Positions 26,897-36,271 are shown, counted from the stretch's first letter. The stretch: DNA of 64,000 nucleotides from Hyphomicrobium sp. ghe19 (GCF_902712875.1 NZ_LR743509.1:2308001-2372000), one strand, 5' to 3'. Translations and numbers: made by a program. Notes: generated by a model not told the origin, from the sequence alone.

Positions 26897-29224
26897 ATGA
26901 CAGAAACCGGCGCGGCTTCGGAGAATCCAAAATCGGTGCGCCTCGTGCCGGCGGCAGACGCCGCCCTCATCCCCCGCGATCCCTATGGCTCGATCGGCGA
27001 CTATCCGGGTTACGGAAATCCGGATGCGGGCTTCGGTTCTTACGAACTCGCGGAGATCTGGCGCATCATCAATAAGCGAAAGTGGATCATCCTTGCGATC
27101 GTCACGGCTTCCGTTGCGATCGGCGCAGTGCGTACACTTATGGAGACCCCGCTTTATAATTCGACCATCCGGATTCAGATTGATCGAGCAGCATCTAAAA
27201 TTGTCGAGAACGGCGATGTCTCCGCCGAAAACGGCGACTATGATTTTCTGCGGACGGAATATGAACGCTTGAACGGGCGAATGATGGCTGAGCGTGTCGC
27301 ATCGGCCTTGAGGCTCGGTGATGACGGTGACTTTCTTCAGCCTCGTGCCGCCACACTGCGCACGCTTGTAACTCATTTCCTGTCCCGGCCGACAGCATCG
27401 CCGCAGATTTCCAATAGGGGAGATAACGAACGCGCCGCTGCCGGCATCGTTCAGGACAATCTCGCCGTGAGGCCGGTGAACGGATCCCGAATGGTCGATC
27501 TAACCTACACCGATCCCAATCCGGTACGGGCGCAAAAAATAGCGACCGCCTATGCCGATGCGTATATCGCGTCGAACCTCGACAAGCGCTTCGAAGCTAA
27601 TGCGTACGCAAAGACGTTTCTCGAGGATCAGCTGAAGCAATTGAAGTTGCGCCTCGAAAAATCTGAGAAGGACCTCCTCGACTTCGCGCAAAAAGAGCAG
27701 ATCGTGGCTGTCAACGAGAAGTCTTCGACGGGTGAAGCCAATCTCTCGGCTGCAAACGCCGCTCTCGGCAGTCTTATTTCGGAGCGCATCAAGAACGAAC
27801 AGCTTTGGAGACAAATCGAATCGACGCCCGCCGATGCGGCCAAGCTGCCTCAGGTGCCGCAGCTTCTCTCCAACAGCGTCATTGATGGGCTTCGTGCGCA
27901 GCGCAACGCGCTCGTGACCGAATACCAGGAAAAACTGGAGACGTTTAAGCCCAGCTATCCGGCGATGGTTCAGATCAATAACAAGATAAAGGAGGTCGAT
28001 CGCCAGCTGACCGGCGAGGTCGGAACGATCAAGAACACCCTCAAGGCCGCGTACCAATCGTCACTCAGCCAAGAGAACGAGATGAAATCTCGTATCGAGA
28101 CGCTCAAGGTTGAGTTGTTGGATCTCCAAAAGCGCAGCATTCAATACAATATTTTGAAGCGTGAGGTGGACACCAACAGGGGCCTCTACGACGGGCTGCT
28201 GCAGCGCTACAAAGAGGTCGACGTCGCAGGCGGCGTGGGCGCCAACAACGTCTTCATCGTCGACAAGGCCGAGGTGCCGGGCGCACCGTTTTCGCCCAAC
28301 CTGTCCCGCGCCCTCCTCATGGCGTTTGCGCTCGGCCTCGGCGCGGCGGCGTCTGCCGCATTCGTGCTCGAGAAGCTCGACGACACCATCAGCACGCCCG
28401 AACAAATCGAAGGCATCTCGGGCATCGCAACAATTGGGATTATTCCGAAGCTCGGAAAGAAGGCAACAATCGAGGCCGAACTCGCGGACCCTCGCTCGGC
28501 GCTGTCGGAGGCCTACCGATCGCTGTGCACCGCTGTACAATTCTCGACCGAGAGCGGGTTACCGAAGACGCTGCTCGTCACGAGCTCAATGCCCGGCGAG
28601 GGAAAATCGACGACCTCGCTCGCCATGGCCAAGCATTTTACTGCGCTTGGCTTGAAGGTGTTGCTTGTCGATGCGGATTTGCGGAATGCCTCGCTCCACA
28701 TCAAGCTCGGGATCCAGGAAGGAATCGGTCTCAGCGATTATTTGTCGGGAAACTGCTCACCCCCCGAAGCCTTCCGGAAGACCGATTTCGCGAACCTCGC
28801 GTTCATGGCGTCCGGCAGCGTCTTCCCGCATGCCGGCGACTTGCTCGCCAGCCCTCGCCTCATGTCGCTTCTCTCCATTGGACTTGAGGTCTTCGATCTG
28901 ATCGTCATCGACGGGCCGCCCGTCATGGGTCTCGCCGACGCGCCAATTCTAGCGAATGCGACTGCCGGAACGATATTTGTAGTTGGTGCGGGTCAAGGCC
29001 GTCGGGCCGTCGTCCGCGGCGCAATTCGACGGCTGCGAATGTCTCGGGCGACGGTCATCGGCTCTGTCTTGACCAAATTTGACGCGCGGGCGTCCGGATA
29101 CGGTCGGGAATACGGCTCGAGCTATGGTGACGGCTACGGCGCGAGCCCGCGGCGCAACGCCCCTTCCTTCAGTGCTCCCGATAAACATCATCCTCAAATC
29201 GCAGCTCGACAAGAGAACATGTAA
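26897..29224 (+). CDS. Polysaccharide co-polymerase with C-terminal tyrosine autokinase (Wzc/ExoP)
   Basis: The 775-residue fusion has a Wzz domain (first membrane helix in WIILAIVTASVAIGAV near residue 70, a long coiled periplasmic part, and a second helix around residue 470) followed by the kinase. Walker A PGEGKST is at about 566-572, Walker A' LLVDADL near 590 and Walker B IVIDGPP near 670. The extreme C-terminus holds a tyrosine cluster (GYGREYGSSYGDGYG, residues about 734-748), the usual autophosphorylation tail. It controls chain length and couples assembly to export. Its stop shares bases with the next start (TAATG). Confidence 0.95.
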   Translation: MTETGAASENPKSVRLVPAADAALIPRDPYGSIGDYPGYGNPDAGFGSYELAEIWRIINKRKWIILAIVTASVAIGAVRTLMETPLYNSTIRIQIDRAASKIVENGDVSAENGDYDFLRTEYERLNGRMMAERVASALRLGDDGDFLQPRAATLRTLVTHFLSRPTASPQISNRGDNERAAAGIVQDNLAVRPVNGSRMVDLTYTDPNPVRAQKIATAYADAYIASNLDKRFEANAYAKTFLEDQLKQLKLRLEKSEKDLLDFAQKEQIVAVNEKSSTGEANLSAANAALGSLISERIKNEQLWRQIESTPADAAKLPQVPQLLSNSVIDGLRAQRNALVTEYQEKLETFKPSYPAMVQINNKIKEVDRQLTGEVGTIKNTLKAAYQSSLSQENEMKSRIETLKVELLDLQKRSIQYNILKREVDTNRGLYDGLLQRYKEVDVAGGVGANNVFIVDKAEVPGAPFSPNLSRALLMAFALGLGAAASAAFVLEKLDDTISTPEQIEGISGIATIGIIPKLGKKATIEAELADPRSALSEAYRSLCTAVQFSTESGLPKTLLVTSSMPGEGKSTTSLAMAKHFTALGLKVLLVDADLRNASLHIKLGIQEGIGLSDYLSGNCSPPEAFRKTDFANLAFMASGSVFPHAGDLLASPRLMSLLSIGLEVFDLIVIDGPPVMGLADAPILANATAGTIFVVGAGQGRRAVVRGAIRRLRMSRATVIGSVLTKFDARASGYGREYGSSYGDGYGASPRRNAPSFSAPDKHHPQIAARQENM

Positions 29225-29811
29225 TGCAGGACCTAACTGCATTGAGAGTTGCCATAGACATTCTGCAAGTACCGTCTCGCATGCACGCGACGCGGTCAAA
29301 GCCGTTACCCGACGGTGTCGGGCTTCTCCTCTTTGTTGCGGCCGGCGATGAAGGGGTGACGACGAACGCAGCTCGAACGACAGGGAGATCTCCAGAATTT
29401 CTGCTCGAAGCGGCACAATTTTTTATCGAGCAAATTCTGCTGTCGCCGGCTTCCGACAGCTATCGCATTCTCGGGGCTGACCGGACCGCGACCTCAATCG
29501 AGCTGAGGCGAAACATGGCTCTGCTGCTGAAAATCCTGCATCCGGATCATTATCAAAACGTTCAGCGCTCGATATTTGCAGGACGCGTTACCGAGGCCTG
29601 GAACAATCTGAAGACCCTCGAGCGCCGCAGCACTTACGACGCGGGTCGCCACGCGTACGCCGCGGAGGAACCCTCCCGATTATCGGCGAACCGAGCGTCA
29701 CAATGGCCTCAGGCCGTTGTTCGGCATTCTCAAGCGAACTCTCGCACCGCTAGGAGGCGTAGACCGCTGCGGCATGCATTGTTAGATTTCCTAGCTCACT
29801 TCAGGACCTGA
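29224..29811 (+). CDS. J-domain-like protein of the polysaccharide operon
   Basis: The 195-residue product has a segment YRILGADRTATSIELRRNMA then LLLKILHPDHY, with the His-Pro-Asp triplet at about residues 106-108, and EAWNNLKTLERRSTYD after it. This is the helix II-loop-helix III layout of a J domain (DnaJ-like). The domain lies in the second half; the first 75 residues are unfamiliar and the C-terminus is basic. It is translationally coupled to the tyrosine kinase gene through TAATG. J domains stimulate Hsp70 (DnaK); why one is coupled to a co-polymerase is unknown. Confidence 0.7.
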   Translation: MQDLTALRVAIDILQVPSRMHATRSKPLPDGVGLLLFVAAGDEGVTTNAARTTGRSPEFLLEAAQFFIEQILLSPASDSYRILGADRTATSIELRRNMALLLKILHPDHYQNVQRSIFAGRVTEAWNNLKTLERRSTYDAGRHAYAAEEPSRLSANRASQWPQAVVRHSQANSRTARRRRPLRHALLDFLAHFRT

Positions 29812-29883
29812 ACCCCTTCAACGTCCAACCAGTGAATGTCCGGTTCATTGAGAAAGGTCCCGGATGTTTGAAGACGGAGCGGC

Positions 29884-31227
29884 TTGAAACATCAAATGGC
29901 CAGGCGCTTCCTCATGCTTTCGTCAGGGATGGCGCTTGTTTGGCTGGTCGCCTCCAAAAGTTTTGTCGCTTATTTGGCTATCACGGCACCGGACAAGGCG
30001 CTGCGGATAAGCTCCAGCAATCCGACGGCGCTTCTGAATTTAGCCGACCAAGCTCTCGCTCCGAGCGGCGCTGCCGATGCGGCGAGCACCGAGCAAGCGG
30101 GCGTCCTTGACGGCCGATCAAAAGCCGCCGCCGGTTCTTCGCGGCCTTCGGATCAACAAGTCGCCGCGTGGGTCCAGACGGCGCTCGCGAACGAGCCGTT
30201 CAACGCTCGTGCCTATCGAATTCTGGGCGAAATTGCAGACCGCTCGGGCGACCTGCGTTCGGCGTCCAAACTGATGAGCGCGGCGGCCCGCCATTCTCTC
30301 CACGAGAGTAAGGCCGCCTACTGGCTGATGCTCAAAGCCTACGAACAGAGGGATTTCCGGACGGCCACTTACTACGCAGACGTCCTACTCCGGACGCAAG
30401 AGCAAGCTAACGATCACATCGTACCGCTTCTCGCAAAGATTGCCGAAGACAAAGACGGCACGAGCGAGGTCAAAGCGTTGCTGAGAACGAACCCGCCTTG
30501 GCGCAGGCAATTCTTTGCCGCGCTTCTCAATAGCGTCACGCACGCGCGCACGCCGCTTGATCTTCTGCTCAGCCTACAGGACAGCCCCAATCCACCGACC
30601 ACGGTGGAGTTGCGGACTTATCTCGATTTTCTTATCGACCATCAATTCTACGACCTTGCCTATAGCGCGTGGTTGCAGTTTCTCTCGGCAGATGACCTGC
30701 AACGGGTCGGCTTTCTGTTTAACGGTAGCTTCGAGAGCATGCCTTCAGGCTTGCCGTTCGATTGGGTTATCACGCCGGGTTATGGCGTGACGGTCGACAT
30801 TGCCGAGAGACCTCCGCTGACCGAATTCGATACCGTGGCCGACCGCACATCGGAGAAAAGAAACGAGCGCGCTCTGTTCATTGAGTTCGGTTATGGACGC
30901 GCCGAATTTCCACCCGTGTGGCAACTCCTGATGCTCGCTCCCGGCGACTATAAGCTGAGCGGCCAGTACCAAGGACAACTGCAGGGGCGTCGCGGATTGA
31001 TTTGGCGCACCGATTGTGCGGATAACGGCTCTCAACTCGGCCAAAGCGATATGCTGCTGGGCGTCGCTCCGGGTTGGAAGAATTTTGAATTCGATTTCAA
31101 TGTCCCGAAAACCGGATGTCGCGCGCAAAAACTTCAGCTCATCCTGGACGCGCGCTCGGCGTCAGAGCAGATCATCTCAGGTTCAATCTGGATCGATGAT
31201 CTTAAGATCGTGAGAAAGAAGCCTTGA
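29884..31227 (+). CDS. Membrane-anchored protein with TPR-like and beta-sandwich regions, unknown function
   Basis: The frame opens at TTG 29884 behind GGAG; an ATG four codons later is the alternative. It encodes about 447 residues with one N-terminal hydrophobic helix (MLSSGMALVWLVASKSFVAY). Residues about 85-190 form helical pairs resembling tetratricopeptide repeats (FNARAYRILGEIADRSGDLR, then AAYWLMLKAYEQRDFRTATY). The C-terminal 190 residues are beta-rich (NGSFESMPSGLPFDWVITPG; LAPGDYKLSGQYQGQLQG; GSIWIDDLKI), like carbohydrate-binding jelly rolls. I infer an envelope role in export or secretion; no specific family is recognised. Confidence 0.65.
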   Translation: MKHQMARRFLMLSSGMALVWLVASKSFVAYLAITAPDKALRISSSNPTALLNLADQALAPSGAADAASTEQAGVLDGRSKAAAGSSRPSDQQVAAWVQTALANEPFNARAYRILGEIADRSGDLRSASKLMSAAARHSLHESKAAYWLMLKAYEQRDFRTATYYADVLLRTQEQANDHIVPLLAKIAEDKDGTSEVKALLRTNPPWRRQFFAALLNSVTHARTPLDLLLSLQDSPNPPTTVELRTYLDFLIDHQFYDLAYSAWLQFLSADDLQRVGFLFNGSFESMPSGLPFDWVITPGYGVTVDIAERPPLTEFDTVADRTSEKRNERALFIEFGYGRAEFPPVWQLLMLAPGDYKLSGQYQGQLQGRRGLIWRTDCADNGSQLGQSDMLLGVAPGWKNFEFDFNVPKTGCRAQKLQLILDARSASEQIISGSIWIDDLKIVRKKP

Positions 31228-31228
31228 T

Positions 31229-31603
31229 TCAGGGGCCAATCGCACGAGCGTCTTTGAAATCGACTTGACCTGACGCACTGCGGGTATTCGGAATGTTGTC
31301 GTTATTACCGTTTGATCCGGCGGCACAGGGCGATGGTCCGCCGTGGATCAAGAGCGCTGAACCGGACTCAACAGTGAAATGGCAGCCGTCGCCAAATAAG
31401 ACCTGGGCTTGACCGTTTGGCTTGGCGAATATGGTATCGCCTACCTTAAGTTCGTCGTGGCCGGTAACCGGCGTGAAGCCGGATCCGTGATTGACGAAGA
31501 CTTCTCCCCGCGCGAACGTGATGTTTTCCGCCCTGAGCGATGACGCAACAAAAAGCGTGGCGGTGGATGCGCCGATCAACAGCGCCAAGTGACTCCGTGC
31601 CAT
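31229..31603 (-). CDS. Small secreted FecR-like protein, paralogue of 24656-25078
   Basis: The 124-residue product has a signal peptide (ALLIGASTATLFVASSLRAE) and the pattern ENITFARGEVFVNHGSGFTP then GDTIFAKPNGQAQVLFGDGC, which matches the first paralogue strand for strand (TITFVSGAVSINRGEGF and GDTVMVGPASSAEITYAGQC). The two cysteines (GDGC, SPCAAG) are conserved in order. It is convergent with the TPR-like gene, their stops one base apart. The two paralogues bracket the rightward export operon. The function is unknown. Confidence 0.62.
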   Translation of the reverse strand: MARSHLALLIGASTATLFVASSLRAENITFARGEVFVNHGSGFTPVTGHDELKVGDTIFAKPNGQAQVLFGDGCHFTVESGSALLIHGGPSPCAAGSNGNNDNIPNTRSASGQVDFKDARAIGP

Positions 31604-31812
31604 TGCAACCCCGCGTATCGACCAAAGCGAATCAATTGATCAAAAGATAACATTCGCTAGTTGAGCGCAGTTGTCTGCACAATGACGATTAGCGCGTTGC
31701 CCACAGCGGCCGGCTATTCCTCCGTGTTGCCCACAGCCACTGCCGATTTGTCCACAGGCGCGCGCAGTCATTGCACGGAAGAAGCTGGTGCCGGCTGACG
31801 AAAGATCTTGAT
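31604..31812. repeat. Intergenic direct repeats GTTGCCCACAGC with a third related copy
   Basis: The gap of 209 bases upstream of the FecR-like gene has GTTGCCCACAGC at 31696-31707, an identical copy at 31726-31737 (30 bases apart) and a related TTTGTCCACAG at 31747-31757. Their core TTGYCCACA resembles a DnaA box (TTATCCACA) with one or two mismatches. The copies sit about 70-150 bases downstream of the end of fcl, on the plus strand. Confidence 0.6.
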
Positions 31813-32796
31813 TTAGGCCGCCTCACCGGACGCAAGATAATTCCGGTATGTGCTTTCCAGACCCTGTTCAAAACTGATCTGCGGCCGCCAGCCGAGGGCC
31901 TTGAGCTTAGACCCGTCCATCAGCTTTTGCGGGGTTCCGTCCGGTTTGGACACGTCCTGCACAATCTCGCCGTCGAAGCCGACGACCTTGCATATGACTC
32001 TCGCGAGGTCGGCGATTGAAATGTCTTCGCCCGATCCAACGTTGATGTGCTCGTCTTCGGAATAGAATTTCAAAATGTGCACCAGCGCGCCGGCGCAATC
32101 GTCCACGTGTAGAAACTCGCGGCGCGGCTTGCCCGAGCCCCAGATAACGAGAGACTTTGCTCCCGACATCTTCGCCTCGTGCGTCTTGCGTATGAGGGCC
32201 GGAATTACGTGGCTCGTATTGAGATCGTAATTGTCGCCCGGCCCATAAAGGTTGGTCGGCATGGCCGAAACGAAATCGCAACCGAATTGGCGACGATAGG
32301 CTTGACCGAGCTTGATGCCCGCGATCTTTGCGATCGCATACCACTCGTTCGTCGGCTCAAGTGAGCCGGTGAGAAGCGCCGCTTCGACGATCGGCTGATC
32401 GGCGAACTTCGGATAGATGCAAGACGATCCGAGAAAAAGCGCCCGTTCGACGCCGTGATCTGCGGCGCTCTTCGTCACGTTCGCTGCGATCATCAGGTTG
32501 TCATACAGAAAATCCGCGGGATAGGAGTCATTGGCCAAAATGCCTCCGACCTTAGCGGCGGCGAGCACGACGACCTCCGGGCGTTCGCGTTTGAAGAACG
32601 CGCTCACGCCAGATGGATCCCTAAGATCCAGTTCGCTTCGCGGAGACGTTAGAATCTCACAGTGCTCATCCTGCAATCGCCGCGCGATTGCGGAGCCCAC
32701 CATGCCGCGATGTCCGGCAAGGAAAATCCTTTTTCCCCGGAGATCGTAGCGGTATGCGGATCCGACCGCAGGCAAGCTTTCGTCTATGACTGCCAT
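31813..32796 (-). CDS. fcl: GDP-L-fucose synthase
   Basis: The 327-residue SDR has the nucleotide site [31 protein letters not shown] and the catalytic YAIAKIAG (Tyr-x3-Lys), all diagnostic of the epimerase/reductase that converts GDP-4-keto-6-deoxymannose to GDP-L-fucose. It is 15 bases downstream of gmd, which makes its substrate. It supplies fucose to the polysaccharide. The C-terminus ends normally. Confidence 0.95.
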   Translation of the reverse strand: MAVIDESLPAVGSAYRYDLRGKRIFLAGHRGMVGSAIARRLQDEHCEILTSPRSELDLRDPSGVSAFFKRERPEVVVLAAAKVGGILANDSYPADFLYDNLMIAANVTKSAADHGVERALFLGSSCIYPKFADQPIVEAALLTGSLEPTNEWYAIAKIAGIKLGQAYRRQFGCDFVSAMPTNLYGPGDNYDLNTSHVIPALIRKTHEAKMSGAKSLVIWGSGKPRREFLHVDDCAGALVHILKFYSEDEHINVGSGEDISIADLARVICKVVGFDGEIVQDVSKPDGTPQKLMDGSKLKALGWRPQISFEQGLESTYRNYLASGEAA

Positions 32797-32811
32797 GGTT
32801 TTCGGCCTGCT

Positions 32812-33885
32812 TCAGCTTGCGGTGCGATCTTTGCGCCACGTTTCTCTGGCGACCGCTTTCATATCGCTCTCAACCATCTCGGAGACAAGCTGCTTGAAAT
32901 CCGTCTTATGATGCCAGCCGAGCTTTTGGCGCGCCTTTGACGGATCACCCTGCAGCTCCTCCACTTCGGTCGGCCGGTAGTAACGCTGATCGATGCGCAC
33001 GAGGTCCTTACCGGATTTCTCGTCCACGCCGATTTCGTCTTTTCCGGAGCCTTGCCACTTGATCCGGCGGCCGACTTTTTCAAACGCCAGTTCGACGAAC
33101 TCGCGAACGGAATGCATCTCGCCGGTTGCGATGACGTAGTCGTCGGGTTCCGGCTGCTGCAAAATGAGCCACATCGCCTCGACGAAGTCTCGCGCGTGGC
33201 CCCAATCGCGCTTGGCGTTCAAATTGCCGAGAAACAAGCGCTCTTGGAGCCCGAGCTCGATCCCAGCAATCGCTCGGGTAATTTTTCGCGTCACGAACGT
33301 TTCGCCGCGCGTCGGCCCTTCGTGATTGAATAATATGCCGTTGGATGCGTGGAAGCCATAGGCCTCGCGATAGTTGACCGTGATCCAATAGCCGTAGAGC
33401 TTGGCCGCCGCGTATGGAGAACGCGGATAAAACGGCGTCGTTTCCCGCTGGGGTTTCTCTTGGACCTTGCCGTAAAGTTCCGATGTCGACGCTTGGTAGA
33501 AGCGGACTTTGTCGCCTAGTCCCAAGATACGAATGGCTTCGAGAATCCGCAGCGGGCCGAGCCCGTCGGAATTTGCCGTATACTCCGGCGTCTCAAAGCT
33601 CACCGCCACGTGGCTTTGCGCCGCGAGATTATAGATCTCCGTCGGACCTATCTCCTGGATGAGACGAATGAGGTTGGTCGCGTCGGTCAGATCCCCATAA
33701 TGAAGAAAAAACCGCGTCTGTTCCTCGTGGGGGTCCAAATAGAGATCGTCAATTCGTTCAGTGTTGAACGATGACGAGCGTCTCTTTACGCCGTGAACCG
33801 TGTAGCCCTTATCGAGAAGAAGCCGCGCGAGGTAAGCGCCGTCTTGACCCGTCACCCCGGTGATCAGTGCACAACGTTCCGTCAC
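32812..33885 (-). CDS. gmd: GDP-mannose 4,6-dehydratase
   Basis: GTG 33885 has a GGAGGGAAA ribosome site at the right distance, giving 357 residues; an in-frame GTG at 33909 is possible but lacks one. The product has [31 protein letters not shown] and [11 protein letters not shown] (SPYAAAK with the catalytic Tyr and Lys), and the Gmd-specific [16 protein letters not shown]. It converts GDP-mannose to GDP-4-keto-6-deoxymannose, the first step to GDP-L-fucose. Confidence 0.95.
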   Translation of the reverse strand: MTERCALITGVTGQDGAYLARLLLDKGYTVHGVKRRSSSFNTERIDDLYLDPHEEQTRFFLHYGDLTDATNLIRLIQEIGPTEIYNLAAQSHVAVSFETPEYTANSDGLGPLRILEAIRILGLGDKVRFYQASTSELYGKVQEKPQRETTPFYPRSPYAAAKLYGYWITVNYREAYGFHASNGILFNHEGPTRGETFVTRKITRAIAGIELGLQERLFLGNLNAKRDWGHARDFVEAMWLILQQPEPDDYVIATGEMHSVREFVELAFEKVGRRIKWQGSGKDEIGVDEKSGKDLVRIDQRYYRPTEVEELQGDPSKARQKLGWHHKTDFKQLVSEMVESDMKAVARETWRKDRTAS

Positions 33886-34259
33886 TTTTGGTTTCCCTCC
33901 CGCGGTCACTCAGACGACACGGCGGCCTGCGCCGCGGCCCCCTCGACATTCTTCTGATTTGACGTTTTCCCAGTCAATGGCGACGCGCCGCAACCGCAAC
34001 GCTCAGGCCATTAAGTCCCACACTTCTGGGGGAAGCGGAATTAGAAAGCCCGAGTTGGCTACTCGGACCCCGTGATTTCACTGAATCTTATTCACGTCCA
34101 ACCGCCCCAAGGCGTTGGGATGTTGCCATGGCAACAAGAGAGCCTGCTCAGAGTGAGACGATGAGTTGCCCTTACCCAAAAACAAAGCTGCGGGAGCAAG
34201 CCCCCGCAGCAACTGTTCGTCCGAGGAACAACTTCGAACTCTGGGGGGCAGCCCCCAAC
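33886..34259. other. Intergenic region between gmd and the permease gene
   Basis: This gap of 374 bases lies upstream of gmd and downstream of the permease (both leftward). It contains a dyad CCGAGT-tggct-ACTCGG at 34050-34066, a stable terminator described separately, and GGGGGcaGCCCCC close to the permease stop (34241-34255). Promoter elements for gmd should lie in its left part. The open frames here have no ribosome site and look like chance. Confidence 0.5.
34187..34210 (-). terminator. Rho-independent terminator of the permease gene
   Basis: Read leftward, an 8-bp stem GCTGCGGG / CCCGCAGC is followed by a T-rich stretch (TTTGTTTTTGG). It lies about 50 bases past the permease stop, which is the expected position. 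Confidence 0.75.
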
Positions 34260-36020
34260 CTAAGGCGTCGGAGGAGGAAGCTGGAAGTAATAGTGTGATG
34301 AGAGAACGACGACGGCTGCAAGTATGAGCATCAGGTAAGGAAGAAAACCGGCTCGCCGTTCGCCCAAATCCTGGCTCTCGAGATCCAGGTCTTCCAGCAT
34401 GTGGGCCGGGAATTTGCCGCCATCCTGTACGTAGTGCCGGAAGAGGAACACGGGGATGATCAGGGCCGCGAAAATTAGCCCGTACCAAAGTGCATTCGGA
34501 TTGCCCCACACCTTGGCGCCTGCTCCCATGAGTGCAAGGTTCACGAAGCCGAGGATCGCGCCGACCGCGACCAGCCAATTCGGAGCCCGGTAGGGACGTG
34601 GGATATTCGGACTATCGATCCGGTGGATCCATGTCGACTGCAAGTTCAGGAAGATGAAGATCATATAGCCGACGTTTGAGATCGACAGGATCAAATAGTA
34701 GGCGGTGGCGTCCGAGGCTGCAAATGTCAGCAGGCCGAGATTGAAGACCAGGTCCGTCCACATGGCCCGCGTCGGCGCACCATGCTCATTGACGTGCCCG
34801 AGGTATTTCGGGAGCCAGCCATCGACGCCTCCCTGATAGAGCGTTCGCGAAGAACCTGCCATCGCCATCATGATCGCGAGGATCAAGGCGAGGATCATCA
34901 TCATCTCGAGGAGATGGACGACGATCGCATTGTTCCCGCCTACCATGTCGCCCATGGCCGCTGCGACGCCAGTTCCGTCGACAATGCCGGGCTGGGTCAT
35001 GCCTTCAAGTCCGAGATGCCCTTGGAATGCGGCCGCGACCAGCGAGTAGACCACCACGCAGAGGAAGCCCGCCGCGATGATCGCCTTCTTTGTATCAGAA
35101 GCGGGGTTTTTGAATTCGCGGGTATAGCAAACGGCCGTTTCGAATGCGTAGCTCGACCAGCCTGCAATAAACAGTGCGCCGAGGAAATACGTCCATCCAG
35201 CATTGTCCCAGGCGCCGTTCGGTGGCACCAGCGGCGTGAAGTTCGCGTATTCGACGTTGCCGGTGAGAAATGGCACGATGCCGACGATCAGCATCGGCAC
35301 GATTACCAGCAGTCCGATCCTCATCTGGATGCGAGCGGTGCCGAGAATACCGCGATGCTGAATGGCAAATGCCACGAGCATCAAGGCGGCGCCAATGAAG
35401 AACGTTGCTCCGATCTCGATCTTCGCCAAACCAAAGAACGAGAAATCCAAAAGCTTGAATGAGCGGATGAACGGCGTCGCGTCTGCGGTCAGCGCCGTGA
35501 TTGCAACGTTCGCGGCGTCCGCGCCGGACTTGCCGGCAATCGCCGCTGCATGCGACGCGTCTTGTAACCAAGCCAACACTTGCGGCGAATCCGCTGAAAA
35601 CGTCGGAAGTGGAGCGATCGCATTGAGAATGTATCCAGCGGCGACGGCGCAGCCGAGCGACAGCACCGGCGTCCAGGCAAACCAATTGCACCAAACGGAA
35701 AGCGGCGCGATGAGTTTGCTGTAGCGCAGCCATGCGGCGGCGCCGTAAACAGCCGCTCCGCCCGACTTGTTTGCAAACAGACCAGCGATTTCGGCGTAGC
35801 TGTAGGATTGGATCAGTCCCATCACGACCGAGATCATCCACACGAGGAAGGCGAGCTTGCCTGCCGTCGCCCCCATCCCACCGATCGAGATCAAAACGAG
35901 TGCGGGAACGCCACTGGCGATCCAAAAAGCACCCTTCCAGTCGAGCGTTCGATGCAAACCGTGGGAGTCGGCGCGCGCGGCGCCCACATCCACGTCTCGT
36001 GTTGGTGTCACCACGGTCAT
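34260..36020 (-). CDS. APC-superfamily amino acid permease
   Basis: The 586-residue product has about twelve to thirteen hydrophobic segments and an opening typical of amino acid/polyamine/organocation permeases: FWIASGVPALVLISIGGMGATAGKLAF, with GLIQSYSYAEIAGLFANKSGGAAVYGAA further in. A large periplasmic loop around residues 155-200 is unusual. ATG 36020 follows GGGGAG. It is the likely uptake system for the amine or amino acid used by the amine module to its right. The substrate is inferred from context only. Confidence 0.85.
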   Translation of the reverse strand: MTVVTPTRDVDVGAARADSHGLHRTLDWKGAFWIASGVPALVLISIGGMGATAGKLAFLVWMISVVMGLIQSYSYAEIAGLFANKSGGAAVYGAAAWLRYSKLIAPLSVWCNWFAWTPVLSLGCAVAAGYILNAIAPLPTFSADSPQVLAWLQDASHAAAIAGKSGADAANVAITALTADATPFIRSFKLLDFSFFGLAKIEIGATFFIGAALMLVAFAIQHRGILGTARIQMRIGLLVIVPMLIVGIVPFLTGNVEYANFTPLVPPNGAWDNAGWTYFLGALFIAGWSSYAFETAVCYTREFKNPASDTKKAIIAAGFLCVVVYSLVAAAFQGHLGLEGMTQPGIVDGTGVAAAMGDMVGGNNAIVVHLLEMMMILALILAIMMAMAGSSRTLYQGGVDGWLPKYLGHVNEHGAPTRAMWTDLVFNLGLLTFAASDATAYYLILSISNVGYMIFIFLNLQSTWIHRIDSPNIPRPYRAPNWLVAVGAILGFVNLALMGAGAKVWGNPNALWYGLIFAALIIPVFLFRHYVQDGGKFPAHMLEDLDLESQDLGERRAGFLPYLMLILAAVVVLSSHYYFQLPPPTP

Positions 36021-36097
36021 GCGAAAAATCTCCCCTACAGATTCCTGATGCCTGCCCTGTCAAAACATCGCGCGACATATTCACAAAGATGCATTTC

Positions 36098-36114
36098 ATG
36101 CAAGTATTTTGCAT
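36098..36114. promoter_or_regulatory. Dyad ATGCAA-gtatt-TTGCAT in the permease/regulator intergenic region
   Basis: A 17-base dyad with perfect 6-bp arms lies 78 bases upstream of the permease start and about 158 bases upstream of the regulator start. It is flanked by further GCAT elements (36090-36100 and 36117-36121), so the region GATGCATTTCATGCAAGTA-onward reads like a repressor operator. XRE-cupin regulators of the PuuR type bind similar palindromes upstream of their own and neighbouring genes. The relation to this regulator is inferred. Confidence 0.5.
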
Positions 36115-36271
36115 CGGCTGCATCTTGAAATTTTCGATATTCTGTTTGTTTTGCAGTAGCGAAGAGCAATAAATAGGCACTTATTGCACGTGCGTTGGCG
36201 ACCGCGGCCGTGTTTGCTTTCGAGCCGACCCGCTTTAATGGATAATCCGAGAACTCAAAAAAGAGCGACGA

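Noticed and set aside
31696..31757. Replication origin suggested by DnaA-box-like repeats.
   Set aside because: There are only three imperfect copies, no AT-rich unwinding region and no dnaA/dnaN or other origin genes nearby.
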